From DAIODI01 sp046349255 (GTDB lineage: Bacteria; Pseudomonadota; Alphaproteobacteria; Rhizobiales; Aestuariivirgaceae), in the NCBI GenBank assembly GCA_046349255.1, contig JAXMCR010000004.1, forward strand, positions 1 through 64,000: a DNA stretch of 64,000 nt. Direction: 5' to 3'. The position numbers were made by a program, and so were the translations under genes. Under the pieces are notes generated by a model that had not been told where the DNA came from, searched no databases, and worked only from the letters and a program-made list of their open reading frames with translations. Shown here piece after piece: positions 1 to 7,714 of this stretch (position 1 is its first letter; every line of letters starts with the position of its first letter).

Positions 1-171
1 GACGGCGCTGTGACGACCGTCAAGCTCGCCAACCAATCCGTCACCGAAGCCAAGATCGCCGACGGCGCTGTGACGACCGTCAAGCTCGCCAACCAATCCG
101 TCACCGAAGCGAAAATCGCCGATGGCGCGGTAACAACCGTGAAGCTCGCCGACCAGTCCGTCACCGAAGCC
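1..171 (+). repeat. 60-bp direct repeats coding on the plus strand
   Basis: Three 60-bp copies (1-60, 61-120, 121-171 truncated) are almost identical. The first two differ at only a few bases. Read on the plus strand each encodes two decads, AVTTVKLANQ and SVTEAKIADG. This is the same repeat family as the array on the opposite strand from 172 onward. The third copy breaks after SVTEA at base 171. Confidence 0.85.
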
Positions 172-1131
172 AGCCGCCGCGATGGAACCGTCGATGATCT
201 GCGCCGATCCGACGGCGCTGTTGGCGAGCTGCAGGGTGCCCACCGCGCCGTTGGCGATCTTGGCGCTGGTGACCGCTCCGTTGGCGATCGCCGCGGTGGT
301 TACGGCATTCGCCGCCAGATCAACGGCCGCAATGGAGCCGTCGATGAGCTGCGCGGAACCGACGGCGTTGCTGGCGAGCTGCAGCGTGCCCACTGCCCCA
401 TTGGCGATCTTCGCGCTGGTGACGGCGCCGTTGGCGATCGATGCGGTCGTGACGGCATTGGCGGCAAGGTCGGCGGCGGCAACGGAGCCATCGAGGATTT
501 GCGCCGATCCCACCGCACCCGCAGCAATCTGCGCGGACCCGACGGCCCCGGCTGCGATCTGAGCCGCGCCGACAGCGCCGTTCGCAATCTTCACCGACGT
601 CACCGCGCCCGCGGCGATGGCGGCAGTGGTGACCGCGTTCGCGCCGATATCGGCGGCGGCGATCGAGCCGTCGATGATCTGCGCCGAGCCGACGGAGTTG
701 CTCGCCAACTGCGCCGCCGTCACTGCGCCGTTGGCGATCTTCGCCGTCGTCACTGCGCCCGCGGCGATGGCACCGGAGGTGACAGAGTTCGCAGCCAAGT
801 CGACCGCCGCGATCGAACCGTCGAGGATCTGCGCAGAGCCGACGGCGCCGTTGGCGATTTGCGCGGCGCCGACCGCACCGTTCGCGATCTTCGCCTGCGT
901 GACGGAGCCGTTCACGAGCATCGTGGTCGTGACCGAGTTGGGGTTGATCGTGCCCGCGCCACAGGGCGCCGTCGCGCAGCCGGTGATCGTCACCTGCTGT
1001 GCATGAGCTTCGTTCAACGACGCCAACAGTATTACGATAAGTAATACAAGTGGAGGCCCGGACAACCGATGCGCGATTCGACCGAGGAGAATGTTGATGG
1101 AAAAACGAAGCTCGCGCCGCACTCGAAGCAC
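1..1131 (-). CDS. Secreted decapeptide-repeat protein, 3' part beyond window edge
   Basis: The minus-strand frame is open from a TGA at 1143-1141 to the window edge. A basic stretch and a hydrophobic core (LVLLIVILLA) lead to a likely signal-peptidase site AHA|QQ near 1004. A short Cys-containing segment (TITGCATAPCG) follows, then tandem 10-residue units such as AVTSAKIANG, AVGTLQLASN and SIAAVDLAAN down to base 172. Below 172 this frame reads Gly/Asp-rich antisense of a repeat that is coherent only on the plus strand. The start is unsure: GTG at 1131 or 1122, neither with a clear ribosome site. Such [AS]V-x4-[IL]-x3 repeats occur in phage tail fibres and bacterial surface or collagen-like proteins. 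Function is unknown. The frame beyond base 172 may be artefactual or inverted. Confidence 0.65.
   Translation of the reverse strand, partial: MLRVRRELRFSINILLGRIAHRLSGPPLVLLIVILLASLNEAHAQQVTITGCATAPCGAGTINPNSVTTTMLVNGSVTQAKIANGAVGAAQIANGAVGSAQILDGSIAAVDLAANSVTSGAIAAGAVTTAKIANGAVTAAQLASNSVGSAQIIDGSIAAADIGANAVTTAAIAAGAVTSVKIANGAVGAAQIAAGAVGSAQIAAGAVGSAQILDGSVAAADLAANAVTTASIANGAVTSAKIANGAVGTLQLASNAVGSAQLIDGSIAAVDLAANAVTTAAIANGAVTSAKIANGAVGTLQLANSAVGSAQIIDGSIAAAGFGDGLVGELHGCYRAIGDFRFGDGLVGELDGRHSAVGDLGFGDGLVGELDGRHSAV
172..936 (-). repeat. Decapeptide repeat array with a 150-bp higher-order period
   Basis: On the minus strand about 25 decads can be read without a stop. They are ordered into superunits of mostly five decads (50 residues, 150 bp). 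Each superunit begins with an AVTT/SVTS-type decad, passes through an AVTSAKIANG-type and an AVG..QLASN-type decad, and ends with ..QIIDG then SIAA[AV]DLAAN. One superunit contains six decads, consistent with unequal recombination. The final decad breaks after SIAAA at 172, where the plus-strand copies begin. Confidence 0.8.
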
Positions 1132-1466
1132 CGTTTCGAATCAAAGCCAAAATACTTGTCGTTGTTTGTCCTACTAAGCTAAATGGCTTTTTTGACTAGA
1201 CTGCCATTCAAAGGTCTGGATGTTGCAGCTTTGCAAACGTGAGTTTTTAGGACGCCGAGCCAATACTTTGCTTATTGATCTTGTGAGCCTGTTGAGCGGC
1301 GCGGCAAGCCGTAATCGCAGTGCCGAACGAGAGGGGGAGTGGCGTGGTCCTGAAGGCGTCAATCACGGGTAAAGCATGCCAACGGGTTGCCCGCTGCGGG
1401 AGACGAAGAGTGTGTATGAAGCGGCCAGGGGGCAGACACCGCCTTTGCGTCGGGACATGACAGATC
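1132..1466. other. Divergent intergenic region, no gene seen
   Basis: This 335-bp gap lies between the minus-strand repeat gene and the plus-strand hydrolase. It is more AT-rich near 1144-1260 than its surroundings, as expected for a promoter, but I cannot assign -35/-10 boxes with confidence. A 6-bp inverted pair (AATGGC and GCCATT) lies near 1181-1209. No convincing small ORF was found. Confidence 0.5.
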
Positions 1467-2384
1467 ATGGGAAACAGTCTGCGTAGGTTCGCATTTCTCG
1501 GCCTGGCAGCCGCAGGCCTGTGCGGTGAGCTTGCTACGCCCCTTCGGGCGGCCGATTTCAAGCCCGACGTCCAGTACGTTCAGGTGGGCGATGTGAAGCT
1601 TGCCTATTACGTCCGCGGCGAGGGCAAGCCGCTGGTGATGATCAACGGCTTTGTCTCGACCATGAGCCTCTGGGACCCGCTCCTAATCGAGGAGCTTGCG
1701 AAAACCCACAAGCTGGTCCTGTTCGACAATCGCGGCGTCGGTCTGTCGACCGATACGCAGGAAAACAACACCACCATCCCGCAGATGGCGGACGATGCCG
1801 CGGCGCTGATCAAGGCGCTCGGCCTCGGGAAGCCCGACGTTCTCGGGTGGTCGATGGGCGCGCGGATCGCTCAGCAGCTGCTGATCCGGCACCCCGAACT
1901 GGTCGGCAAGGCGGTTCTGGCAGCGCCCAATCCGGGTGGCAGCCACAATGTTCCCGCCGACAAGGACGTCGAGGACAAGCTCAACGATCCGAATATCCCA
2001 ATAGACCAGAAGCTCTCCTTGCTGGCCCCCGGTCCGGATGGCGTTCAAGTGGCGCGGGAGCTGTACGATCGGATCCTCGCTGCCGCCGAGGCGGGAACAG
2101 CGCCGGACGACTTCAACGTGACGAAGGAAACGACGGAACGTTTGAACAGGGCCCGGACCACGCTGTGGTACGCCGATGAGGAGAATTACAACGACCTGAA
2201 GACCATCACGAACCCAGTGCTCGTCACCGACGGGCGGGACGACGTGATCGACAAGCCGGTGAATTCGCTGATCATCGCGAACCAGATTCCGTTCTCCTGG
2301 CTCGCCTTCTACGACGGCGGACATGCCTTCCTGTTCCAGGACTACAAGCGGTTCGCCGCGACGGTTGAAGCCTTTCTGAAATAG
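1467..2384 (+). CDS. Exported alpha/beta-hydrolase fold protein
   Basis: This 305-residue protein starts with a signal peptide (basic MGNSLRR, hydrophobic core, cleavage near LRAAD at residue 29), so it probably acts in the periplasm. The hydrolase fold shows an oxyanion region (MINGFVST), FDNRGVGLS, and the nucleophile elbow GWSMG with Ser129. The acid is probably in TDGRDDVID (about 252-260), and His286 sits in DGGHAFLF. The set of catalytic residues looks complete, so a serine hydrolase (esterase, lipase or C-C hydrolase) is likely. The substrate cannot be told. The next gene, pepT, is 89 bp away and unrelated in function. Confidence 0.85.
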   Translation: MGNSLRRFAFLGLAAAGLCGELATPLRAADFKPDVQYVQVGDVKLAYYVRGEGKPLVMINGFVSTMSLWDPLLIEELAKTHKLVLFDNRGVGLSTDTQENNTTIPQMADDAAALIKALGLGKPDVLGWSMGARIAQQLLIRHPELVGKAVLAAPNPGGSHNVPADKDVEDKLNDPNIPIDQKLSLLAPGPDGVQVARELYDRILAAAEAGTAPDDFNVTKETTERLNRARTTLWYADEENYNDLKTITNPVLVTDGRDDVIDKPVNSLIIANQIPFSWLAFYDGGHAFLFQDYKRFAATVEAFLK

Positions 2385-2473
2385 CCGCGTCGTCGGCCAT
2401 TCATCAGGCATTTCGCCGTGGTTGCATCTCGCCCGCGCCTCCACGATCATGTCGCCCATTCGGGGAGATGACG

Positions 2474-3751
2474 ATGAATGCGATGCTGGCAGAACTTGAG
2501 GACCGTCTCGTCCGCTACGTGCAGATCGACACGCAGAGCGACGCGTCTTCAAAAACGACACCCAGCACCGAGCGCCAGTTCGATCTGCTGCGGCTCCTCG
2601 AACGGGAGCTGACGGAGATCGGCGCACGCGACGTCGTGCTGACCCCCTATGGCGCTCTCCTGGCGACCGTCCCGTCCAATGTGCCGCAGGACACGCCGAC
2701 GATTGCGCTCTGTGCGCACGTCGATACCACGCAGCAGTTCAACGGCTTTTCCGTCAAGCCGCTGGTGCATCGCAACTGGCAGGGCGCCGACATCGTGTTG
2801 CCGGACGATCCGGCGCAGGTCCTCTCGGGCGCCAAGTTCCCCTACCTCGCGGGGAAGATCGGCGAGGACATCGTTACGGCCAGCGGCAAGACCCTGCTCG
2901 GCGCCGACGACAAGGCGGGTGTCGCCATCGTCATGACCGTTGCCCATCACCTGCTGGCGAACCCTGCCATCCCGCACGGCGATATCCGCGTGTGCTTCAC
3001 GCCGGACGAGGAGATCGGCCGGGGCGTGCATAAAGACCTGCCGCGTGACCTTGGCGTCGACGTCGCCTACACGCTCGACGGCGCCGAGAAGGGCGAGATC
3101 GTCTACGAGACGTTCTCCGCCGACCAGGCGACGGTGCGGGTCGAAGGCGTCTCCGTGCATCCCGGCTGGGCCAAGGGCAAGCTGGTGAACGCGCTGCATC
3201 TTCTAGCGAAGATCATCGATACGCTGCCACAGGCGACGCAGACCCCGGAAACGACGGAAGGCCGACAGGGTTTCTGGCACGTGATCAGCGCATCCGGCGG
3301 CGCTGCAGAGGCGGAAATGACGATCATCCTGCGCGACTTCGAGCGCGAGGGGCTGCGCGCGCGGGGCGAGATGCTTCAGGCCGTGTGCGCCGCAATCGCT
3401 GCCGGTGAACCGCGCGCCCGGATCACCTGTACCATCTCCGAGCAGTATCGCAACATGCGCTACTGGCTGGAGAACGACATGAAGCCCGTCGAGATCGCGC
3501 GGGCGGCGTGCAAGGCCGCCGGGATTGAACCCTTCAGCACGGTGATCCGCGGCGGCACCGACGGCTCGCGGCTGACCGAGATGGGCGTGCCGGCGCCCAA
3601 CATCTTTACTGGCATGCAGGAGATCCACGGACCGCTGGAATGGATCTCCCTGCAGGACATGCTGGCCGCGAGCCAGGTCTGCGTGAAGCTCGCGGAACTG
3701 TGGTCGCGCGAACCTGCCAATTCCCTCAAGTCCCACCGGTCAGGCCGCTAG
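2474..3751 (+). CDS. pepT: Peptidase T (tripeptide aminopeptidase)
   Basis: This is an M20B zinc metallopeptidase of 425 residues, the usual PepT length. It removes N-terminal residues from tripeptides in the cytoplasm. Metal-site motifs from this start are CAHVDTT (His82, Asp84), LGADDKAG (about 143-149) and TPDEE (Glu179, Glu180). The family's C-terminal HGPLEW-type segment is also present. I chose the ATG at 2474 because GGGGAG at 2462-2467 is correctly spaced for it. The in-frame ATG at 2468 lies immediately after that site. The 3' end overlaps the convergent GFA gene by 4 bp. Confidence 0.92.
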   Translation: MNAMLAELEDRLVRYVQIDTQSDASSKTTPSTERQFDLLRLLERELTEIGARDVVLTPYGALLATVPSNVPQDTPTIALCAHVDTTQQFNGFSVKPLVHRNWQGADIVLPDDPAQVLSGAKFPYLAGKIGEDIVTASGKTLLGADDKAGVAIVMTVAHHLLANPAIPHGDIRVCFTPDEEIGRGVHKDLPRDLGVDVAYTLDGAEKGEIVYETFSADQATVRVEGVSVHPGWAKGKLVNALHLLAKIIDTLPQATQTPETTEGRQGFWHVISASGGAAEAEMTIILRDFEREGLRARGEMLQAVCAAIAAGEPRARITCTISEQYRNMRYWLENDMKPVEIARAACKAAGIEPFSTVIRGGTDGSRLTEMGVPAPNIFTGMQEIHGPLEWISLQDMLAASQVCVKLAELWSREPANSLKSHRSGR

Positions 3752-4152
3752 TCGCTGTGCTCCACATTGTCCCCCGGCGGCGGGGACACCCAGGGATGCC
3801 TGCGCGACTCGTAGACGGAGACGCGCGGCGGTGGAAACTGCGGGTCTGCAAAGGCCCCGACGGGTATGGCGATCAGGTCCGGCGCGTCGTCGATCCGATA
3901 GTGCACCGTGCTGCCGCAACGCGGGCAGAAATGGAATGTGAGCCGATTGCCACTGTCGGCTACCCGCACGTAGGTCGAGGACTCGCCGCTGATCGAAAGA
4001 ACATCGCTACTTCGGAAGCGCGCCTGAGCCCCGAAGACGCTGCCCGTGCGCTTCTGGCAAGCAAGGCAGTGGCAAACGGAAATGCGAACGGGTTCGCCGG
4101 TGCAGACGATCGAAAGCTGGCCGCACGAGCATGAGGCAGTTCGCTCGGTCAC
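3748..4152 (-). CDS. GFA/CENP-V family zinc protein
   Basis: This 134-residue protein has the cysteine pattern of the glutathione-dependent formaldehyde-activating (GFA) family: CSCG near residue 8, CHCLACQ near residue 32 and CPRCGS near residue 77. These cysteines bind two zincs in the Gfa fold. Classical Gfa was proposed to condense formaldehyde with glutathione, but most members have no proven reaction. The gene is convergent with pepT and overlaps its last codon region. A link to the formaldehyde-releasing oxygenases further on is conceivable but unproven. Confidence 0.85.
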   Translation of the reverse strand: MTERTASCSCGQLSIVCTGEPVRISVCHCLACQKRTGSVFGAQARFRSSDVLSISGESSTYVRVADSGNRLTFHFCPRCGSTVHYRIDDAPDLIAIPVGAFADPQFPPPRVSVYESRRHPWVSPPPGDNVEHSD

Positions 4153-4322
4153 AGGATGATCCTTTCTGCCGCCGGTACATCCGCCAAACCGTCAGCGGTT
4201 CGGCATCATGCGGCCTTTGCGCATTCTCACTCAACAGTCTGCCGGTGCCGCTCCCGGACCAGGCACCTTGCGGGACCGGCTTCAAGCCGGTAGGTCTGAT
4301 CACCCGTCCAGCGTAGAAGCCG

Positions 4323-5792
4323 ATGACCGCCCCCACTGCACGCCCCGTCCTGTCCGCCGAAGAATACGCAGCACTCGATGGGGTCGGCCTCGCCGCGCTC
4401 CTGCGCACGGGAGAGGTCAGCATCGGCGAAGTGACCGCCTCCGCTCGGGCCGCGATCGAAAGAGCCAATCCGGCGGTCAATGCGATCATCGAAGTCTACG
4501 AGGATCGCCTGGCCGATCCCGAGGCGGGGTTGATCAATGGTCCGCTCAAGGGCGTGCCGTTCCTCGTCAAGGACGTGACCTCGCACTTCGGCGGACGAAA
4601 GCTCGAGAACGGGTCGCGGCTTTGCCAGGAGTACGTGGTGCCGAAGGATTCCTACTTCGCACGTCTCGTCAAGGCGACCGGCGTGAACCTGGTCGGCCGC
4701 AGCCATACGCCCGAATTCTCCATGGCGCTGTGTGCCGATACGGTGCTTTACGGCGCGACGTCGAACCCTTGGAAGGGCGGGTATTCGACGTCCGGTTCTT
4801 CCGGCGGCGCAGCAGCCGCGGTCGCCTCCGGCATGGTGCCGATCGCGCACGCCTCGGACCTCGGCGGTTCGACGCGCGGTCCGGCTGCCTGGTGCGGCAC
4901 CGTCGGACTGCACCCATCGCGTGGGCGCGTCAGCCATGGTCCGTCCTTCGACGAGCGCGGCCACGGCATGGCGCAGTCGTCGGTGGTGACACGAACGATG
5001 CGGGACACCGCCGTGATGCTCGACGTGCTAGCGACGCCGCAGCCGGGCGACCCGTTCGTCGTCCGTCGCCCGGATCGCCCGTACAAGGATTATCTCGTCG
5101 GGACGGACCGCAGGCTCAGAATTGGCTGGTCGACCGCGCCGCTGATGGACGCGCCCGTCGATCCGGAGATCGCTGCGGCCGTCGAGGAGACGGCGCGGAC
5201 GCTGGAGGCACTGGGCCACACAGTCGAGGAGTCATCGCCTGTATTCGATCTCATCGCGATGGATCGGATGCTGACCGACCTCTGGTACTTCCAGTTCGAC
5301 AAATATCTCGACGAGGTCGGCGCGCGCTCGGGGCGCAGGGTGGGGCCGGACACGGTCGAGCGGGCGACGCTGCGGTTTTACGAGTTCGCCAAGTCGCGGT
5401 CTGTGGACGCCTATTTCGCGGCGATGGAGCAACTGAACGTGTTTCGCCGACAGATCGGCGGTTGGTTCGAGACGTTCGATATCTGGCTCTCGCCGACGTG
5501 CGCGCAGGTCGCCCAGCCGAACGGGGTGTTCGGCATGAACATCGACGTCGAGCCTGAGGCTTTCCTGCAGCACGAGCAGCGGCCCTGCCAGTTCATGGTG
5601 TGGGCGAACGTGTGCGGCGCGCCTGCGATCTCGCTGCCGCTCGCGTTGCATTCCAGCGGGCTTCCGATCGGCGTGCAGCTTGCAGCCCGTCCAGGCTACG
5701 AGGAGCACCTGATCGGGCTCGGGGCCGAACTCGAACAGGCGATGCCGTGGGCGCAGCGCATTCCGGCTCTGCACGTGTCCCGTCTGCGCTAG
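4323..5792 (+). CDS. Amidase signature family hydrolase
   Basis: This 489-residue protein of the amidase signature family hydrolyses C-N bonds of amides through a Ser-cisSer-Lys triad. Lys83 lies in PFLVKDV. The Gly/Ser-rich signature STSGSSGG supplies the cis-Ser near residue 159. The nucleophile is Ser183 in SDLGGSTRGPA. Length and motif order are normal. It is a single cytoplasmic enzyme with no GatB/GatC nearby, so it is not the tRNA amidotransferase subunit. The substrate is unknown. It stops 4 bp before the end of the convergent SDR gene. Confidence 0.9.
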   Translation: MTAPTARPVLSAEEYAALDGVGLAALLRTGEVSIGEVTASARAAIERANPAVNAIIEVYEDRLADPEAGLINGPLKGVPFLVKDVTSHFGGRKLENGSRLCQEYVVPKDSYFARLVKATGVNLVGRSHTPEFSMALCADTVLYGATSNPWKGGYSTSGSSGGAAAAVASGMVPIAHASDLGGSTRGPAAWCGTVGLHPSRGRVSHGPSFDERGHGMAQSSVVTRTMRDTAVMLDVLATPQPGDPFVVRRPDRPYKDYLVGTDRRLRIGWSTAPLMDAPVDPEIAAAVEETARTLEALGHTVEESSPVFDLIAMDRMLTDLWYFQFDKYLDEVGARSGRRVGPDTVERATLRFYEFAKSRSVDAYFAAMEQLNVFRRQIGGWFETFDIWLSPTCAQVAQPNGVFGMNIDVEPEAFLQHEQRPCQFMVWANVCGAPAISLPLALHSSGLPIGVQLAARPGYEEHLIGLGAELEQAMPWAQRIPALHVSRLR

Positions 5793-5796
5793 AGGC

Positions 5797-6546
5797 TCAT
5801 CGCGGCAGGAGCTGACCGCCGTCCGCGACGAGAGTGTGCCCGGTGATCCAGCGCGCGAGACCGGACGCGAGAAACAGCACCACGTCGGCGATTTCCTCGG
5901 GGCGGCCATAGCGCCCCATCGGAATGCCCCGCAGCGTTTCCCGGTAGAGGTCGGGGTCGGTCGACCGGCACTGTTCCCAGTATCCGCCGGCGAATTCGAT
6001 CGATCCCGGCGCCACGCAGTTCACGCGGATCCGCTTGGGTGCGAGCGCCAGCGCCTGCGATGTCGTGAACTGGATGAGCGCTGCCTTCGCGGCGGCGTAC
6101 GCCGGCGAGTCGGCCGACGGCATGTACGCCGAGATCGACGAGATGTTGATGATCGACCCGCGCGACGACTGCTCCAGATGGGGTTGGGCCGCCTGCGATG
6201 CGCGGACGGCGGCCATCAGATCGACCTCGAGGCAGCTCTTCCAGGGGTCCGAGGATTCGAACACCCCGGTCGCGTTGTTCACGAGCACGTCGAGGCCGCC
6301 CAGCGCCGCAGAGGCCGCTTCGATATAGCGTCGGATTTCGTCGGGTCGCGCAAGGTCGCAGACGGCGGTATGCGATGTTCCGGTTGCTGACGACAACTCT
6401 TCACGCATCGCCCTTAGCGCCGCCTCACCGCGGGCGCAGACCGAAACGCTAGCGCCTTGTGCTGCGAAGGCCAGCGCGATCGAACGGCCAATGCCGCGGC
6501 TTCCGCCGGCGACCGCCACCCGCACACCCTTCAATTCGAGATCCAC
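5797..6546 (-). CDS. Short-chain dehydrogenase/reductase
   Basis: This is a classical SDR of 249 residues from a GTG start at 6546, chosen because GGAG lies about 6 bases upstream and the Rossmann strand begins right after. A longer frame to 6702 adds only low-complexity residues. Visible motifs are the nucleotide-binding GGSRGIG (14-20), NNATG (89-93), and the catalytic Ser136, Tyr149 and Lys153 in SPAYAAAK. The C-terminal VADGGQ is typical of the FabG-like group. It is an NAD(P)-dependent oxidoreductase with unknown substrate. Confidence 0.88.
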   Translation of the reverse strand: MDLELKGVRVAVAGGSRGIGRSIALAFAAQGASVSVCARGEAALRAMREELSSATGTSHTAVCDLARPDEIRRYIEAASAALGGLDVLVNNATGVFESSDPWKSCLEVDLMAAVRASQAAQPHLEQSSRGSIINISSISAYMPSADSPAYAAAKAALIQFTTSQALALAPKRIRVNCVAPGSIEFAGGYWEQCRSTDPDLYRETLRGIPMGRYGRPEEIADVVLFLASGLARWITGHTLVADGGQLLPR

Positions 6547-6604
6547 CCGTCGCTCCTGCCATTGCTGTTCCGATTCAGGATACCATTGCTCGCCTCGTCC
6601 ACAA

Positions 6605-7279
6605 TCAGCGGTCTGGAGCGCCATTGCTGTTTGGCGAGTCTGCACTGATCCTGTTGCTATACCGCTCGACGTCGCTGCCGTGGTGCAAGCCGATGTGAAC
6701 ACCTCCTACGGCCAGAAGCACGAGGAGCACGAGCGCAAGGAGCCGTCGTAGGGCGATGGCTTCGTCGAGCGCGAGCGTCATGGTCAGCAACGATAGCCAG
6801 AGGCCGACGAGCACAAAGCTGCCTGCAACGTCGGTCATCCAGTGCGCCCCGAGGTACAATCTCGAAAAGGTGATCGATGCGACCATCGCCGCAGCGCAGA
6901 CAAAGGCGACGGCCTTTCCCCTCCACGGCAGACTGCGGCCCACGATCAGCGCCAATGTCAGGTAAACTGCGGCATTCACCGTCGCATGACCGCTTGGAAA
7001 GGAATACGCGCTGAAGCCGGCATAGGAGAGATCCACGGGCCGGGCTTCATGGACGATGATCTTCGTCAGCGAGTTCGCCAGCGCGGACCCGCCGACGGCG
7101 AGAGTCCAGAAGACCGCCGTTCGTATTGCCTTCTGCGTGATCAGGAAGACGGTGACGGCGAACCAGATCGACGTCGTGACGACAGGGTCGCCAAGCTCCG
7201 TTATTGCAACAAGGGCGTTGTCGAGACCCGGCGTCCTAATGCCCTGGAGGGCGGTGTAGATCTCGACATTGAGGGACAT
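6605..7279 (-). CDS. PAP2-family membrane phosphatase
   Basis: This is an integral membrane phosphatase of the PAP2 (phosphatidic acid phosphatase type 2) superfamily, 224 residues from the ATG at 7279. All three signature motifs are intact: K-x6-RP (Lys73, Arg80), PSGH (95-98) and SR-x5-H-x3-D (Arg140, His146, Asp150). About six hydrophobic segments place the active site on the periplasmic face. Likely substrates are lipid phosphates such as undecaprenyl pyrophosphate or phosphatidic acid. The frame extends to 7354, but the added N-terminus is hydrophilic and family members usually start close to the first helix. Confidence 0.85.
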   Translation of the reverse strand: MSLNVEIYTALQGIRTPGLDNALVAITELGDPVVTTSIWFAVTVFLITQKAIRTAVFWTLAVGGSALANSLTKIIVHEARPVDLSYAGFSAYSFPSGHATVNAAVYLTLALIVGRSLPWRGKAVAFVCAAAMVASITFSRLYLGAHWMTDVAGSFVLVGLWLSLLTMTLALDEAIALRRLLALVLLVLLAVGGVHIGLHHGSDVERYSNRISADSPNSNGAPDR

Positions 7280-7410
7280 ACGTTTGCTTCGCTGCTCGGC
7301 AGTATCGTGCTGATAGTTTTGGCCTGCACCGCCATTCGGTTTGCGCGGTACCAAAGGTCATATGCTCACAACCGTGCTTGTTCGTTGGCTGTTACCGCCG
7401 ATGCGCGCGC

Positions 7411-7530
7411 TTAGCCGTCGAACCATCCGTCCCGATACACCTCGCGTCCCTCGAGCAGCGTGAGCATGACCTGCCTGTCACCGATCTCGTGCGGGTCGAT
7501 GGCGAAGAGATCACGGGACGAGATCGGCGC
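7411..7530 (-). pseudogene. C-terminal remnant of a YtcJ-like amidohydrolase
   Basis: The last 34 codons (7515-7411) read RDLFAIDPHEIGD, then QVMLTLLEGREVYRDG, then a stop. This is the typical C-terminal end of an amidohydrolase of the YtcJ/metal-dependent type. Just upstream the conserved ADLV appears in a different frame (about 7530-7518), so about 8 bases have been lost at the join. No amidohydrolase core is present between here and cydA. It is a dead 3' fragment. Confidence 0.65.
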
Positions 7531-7714
7531 TCGGCATGCAGAACCTCGAAGTTGCGGCTTATGAGGGTAAGGGCACCGTGTGCGCCCCGTCCAGCCCATG
7601 CGGGTCAAGATCGCCACGCTCGTCTGAAAAAGCGCAGCTTTCGACGGTGGAGTACTGTTAGGATGCGTGACAGGTTGTGGTGAACCGAGACACCGACGGA
7701 CGGCGACCTAAGCG

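Noticed and set aside
1..171. CRISPR-like array
   Set aside because: The 60-bp copies are contiguous with no spacers and encode a repeat protein.
10..1044. Long plus-strand ORF through the repeats
   Set aside because: Only bases 1-171 give a coherent repeat. Beyond that the plus-strand translation is Arg/Asp-rich nonsense, while the minus strand gives regular decads with a signal peptide.
1247..1561. Minus-strand ORF overlapping the hydrolase start
   Set aside because: It overlaps the signal peptide of the alpha/beta hydrolase and has no recognisable motif.
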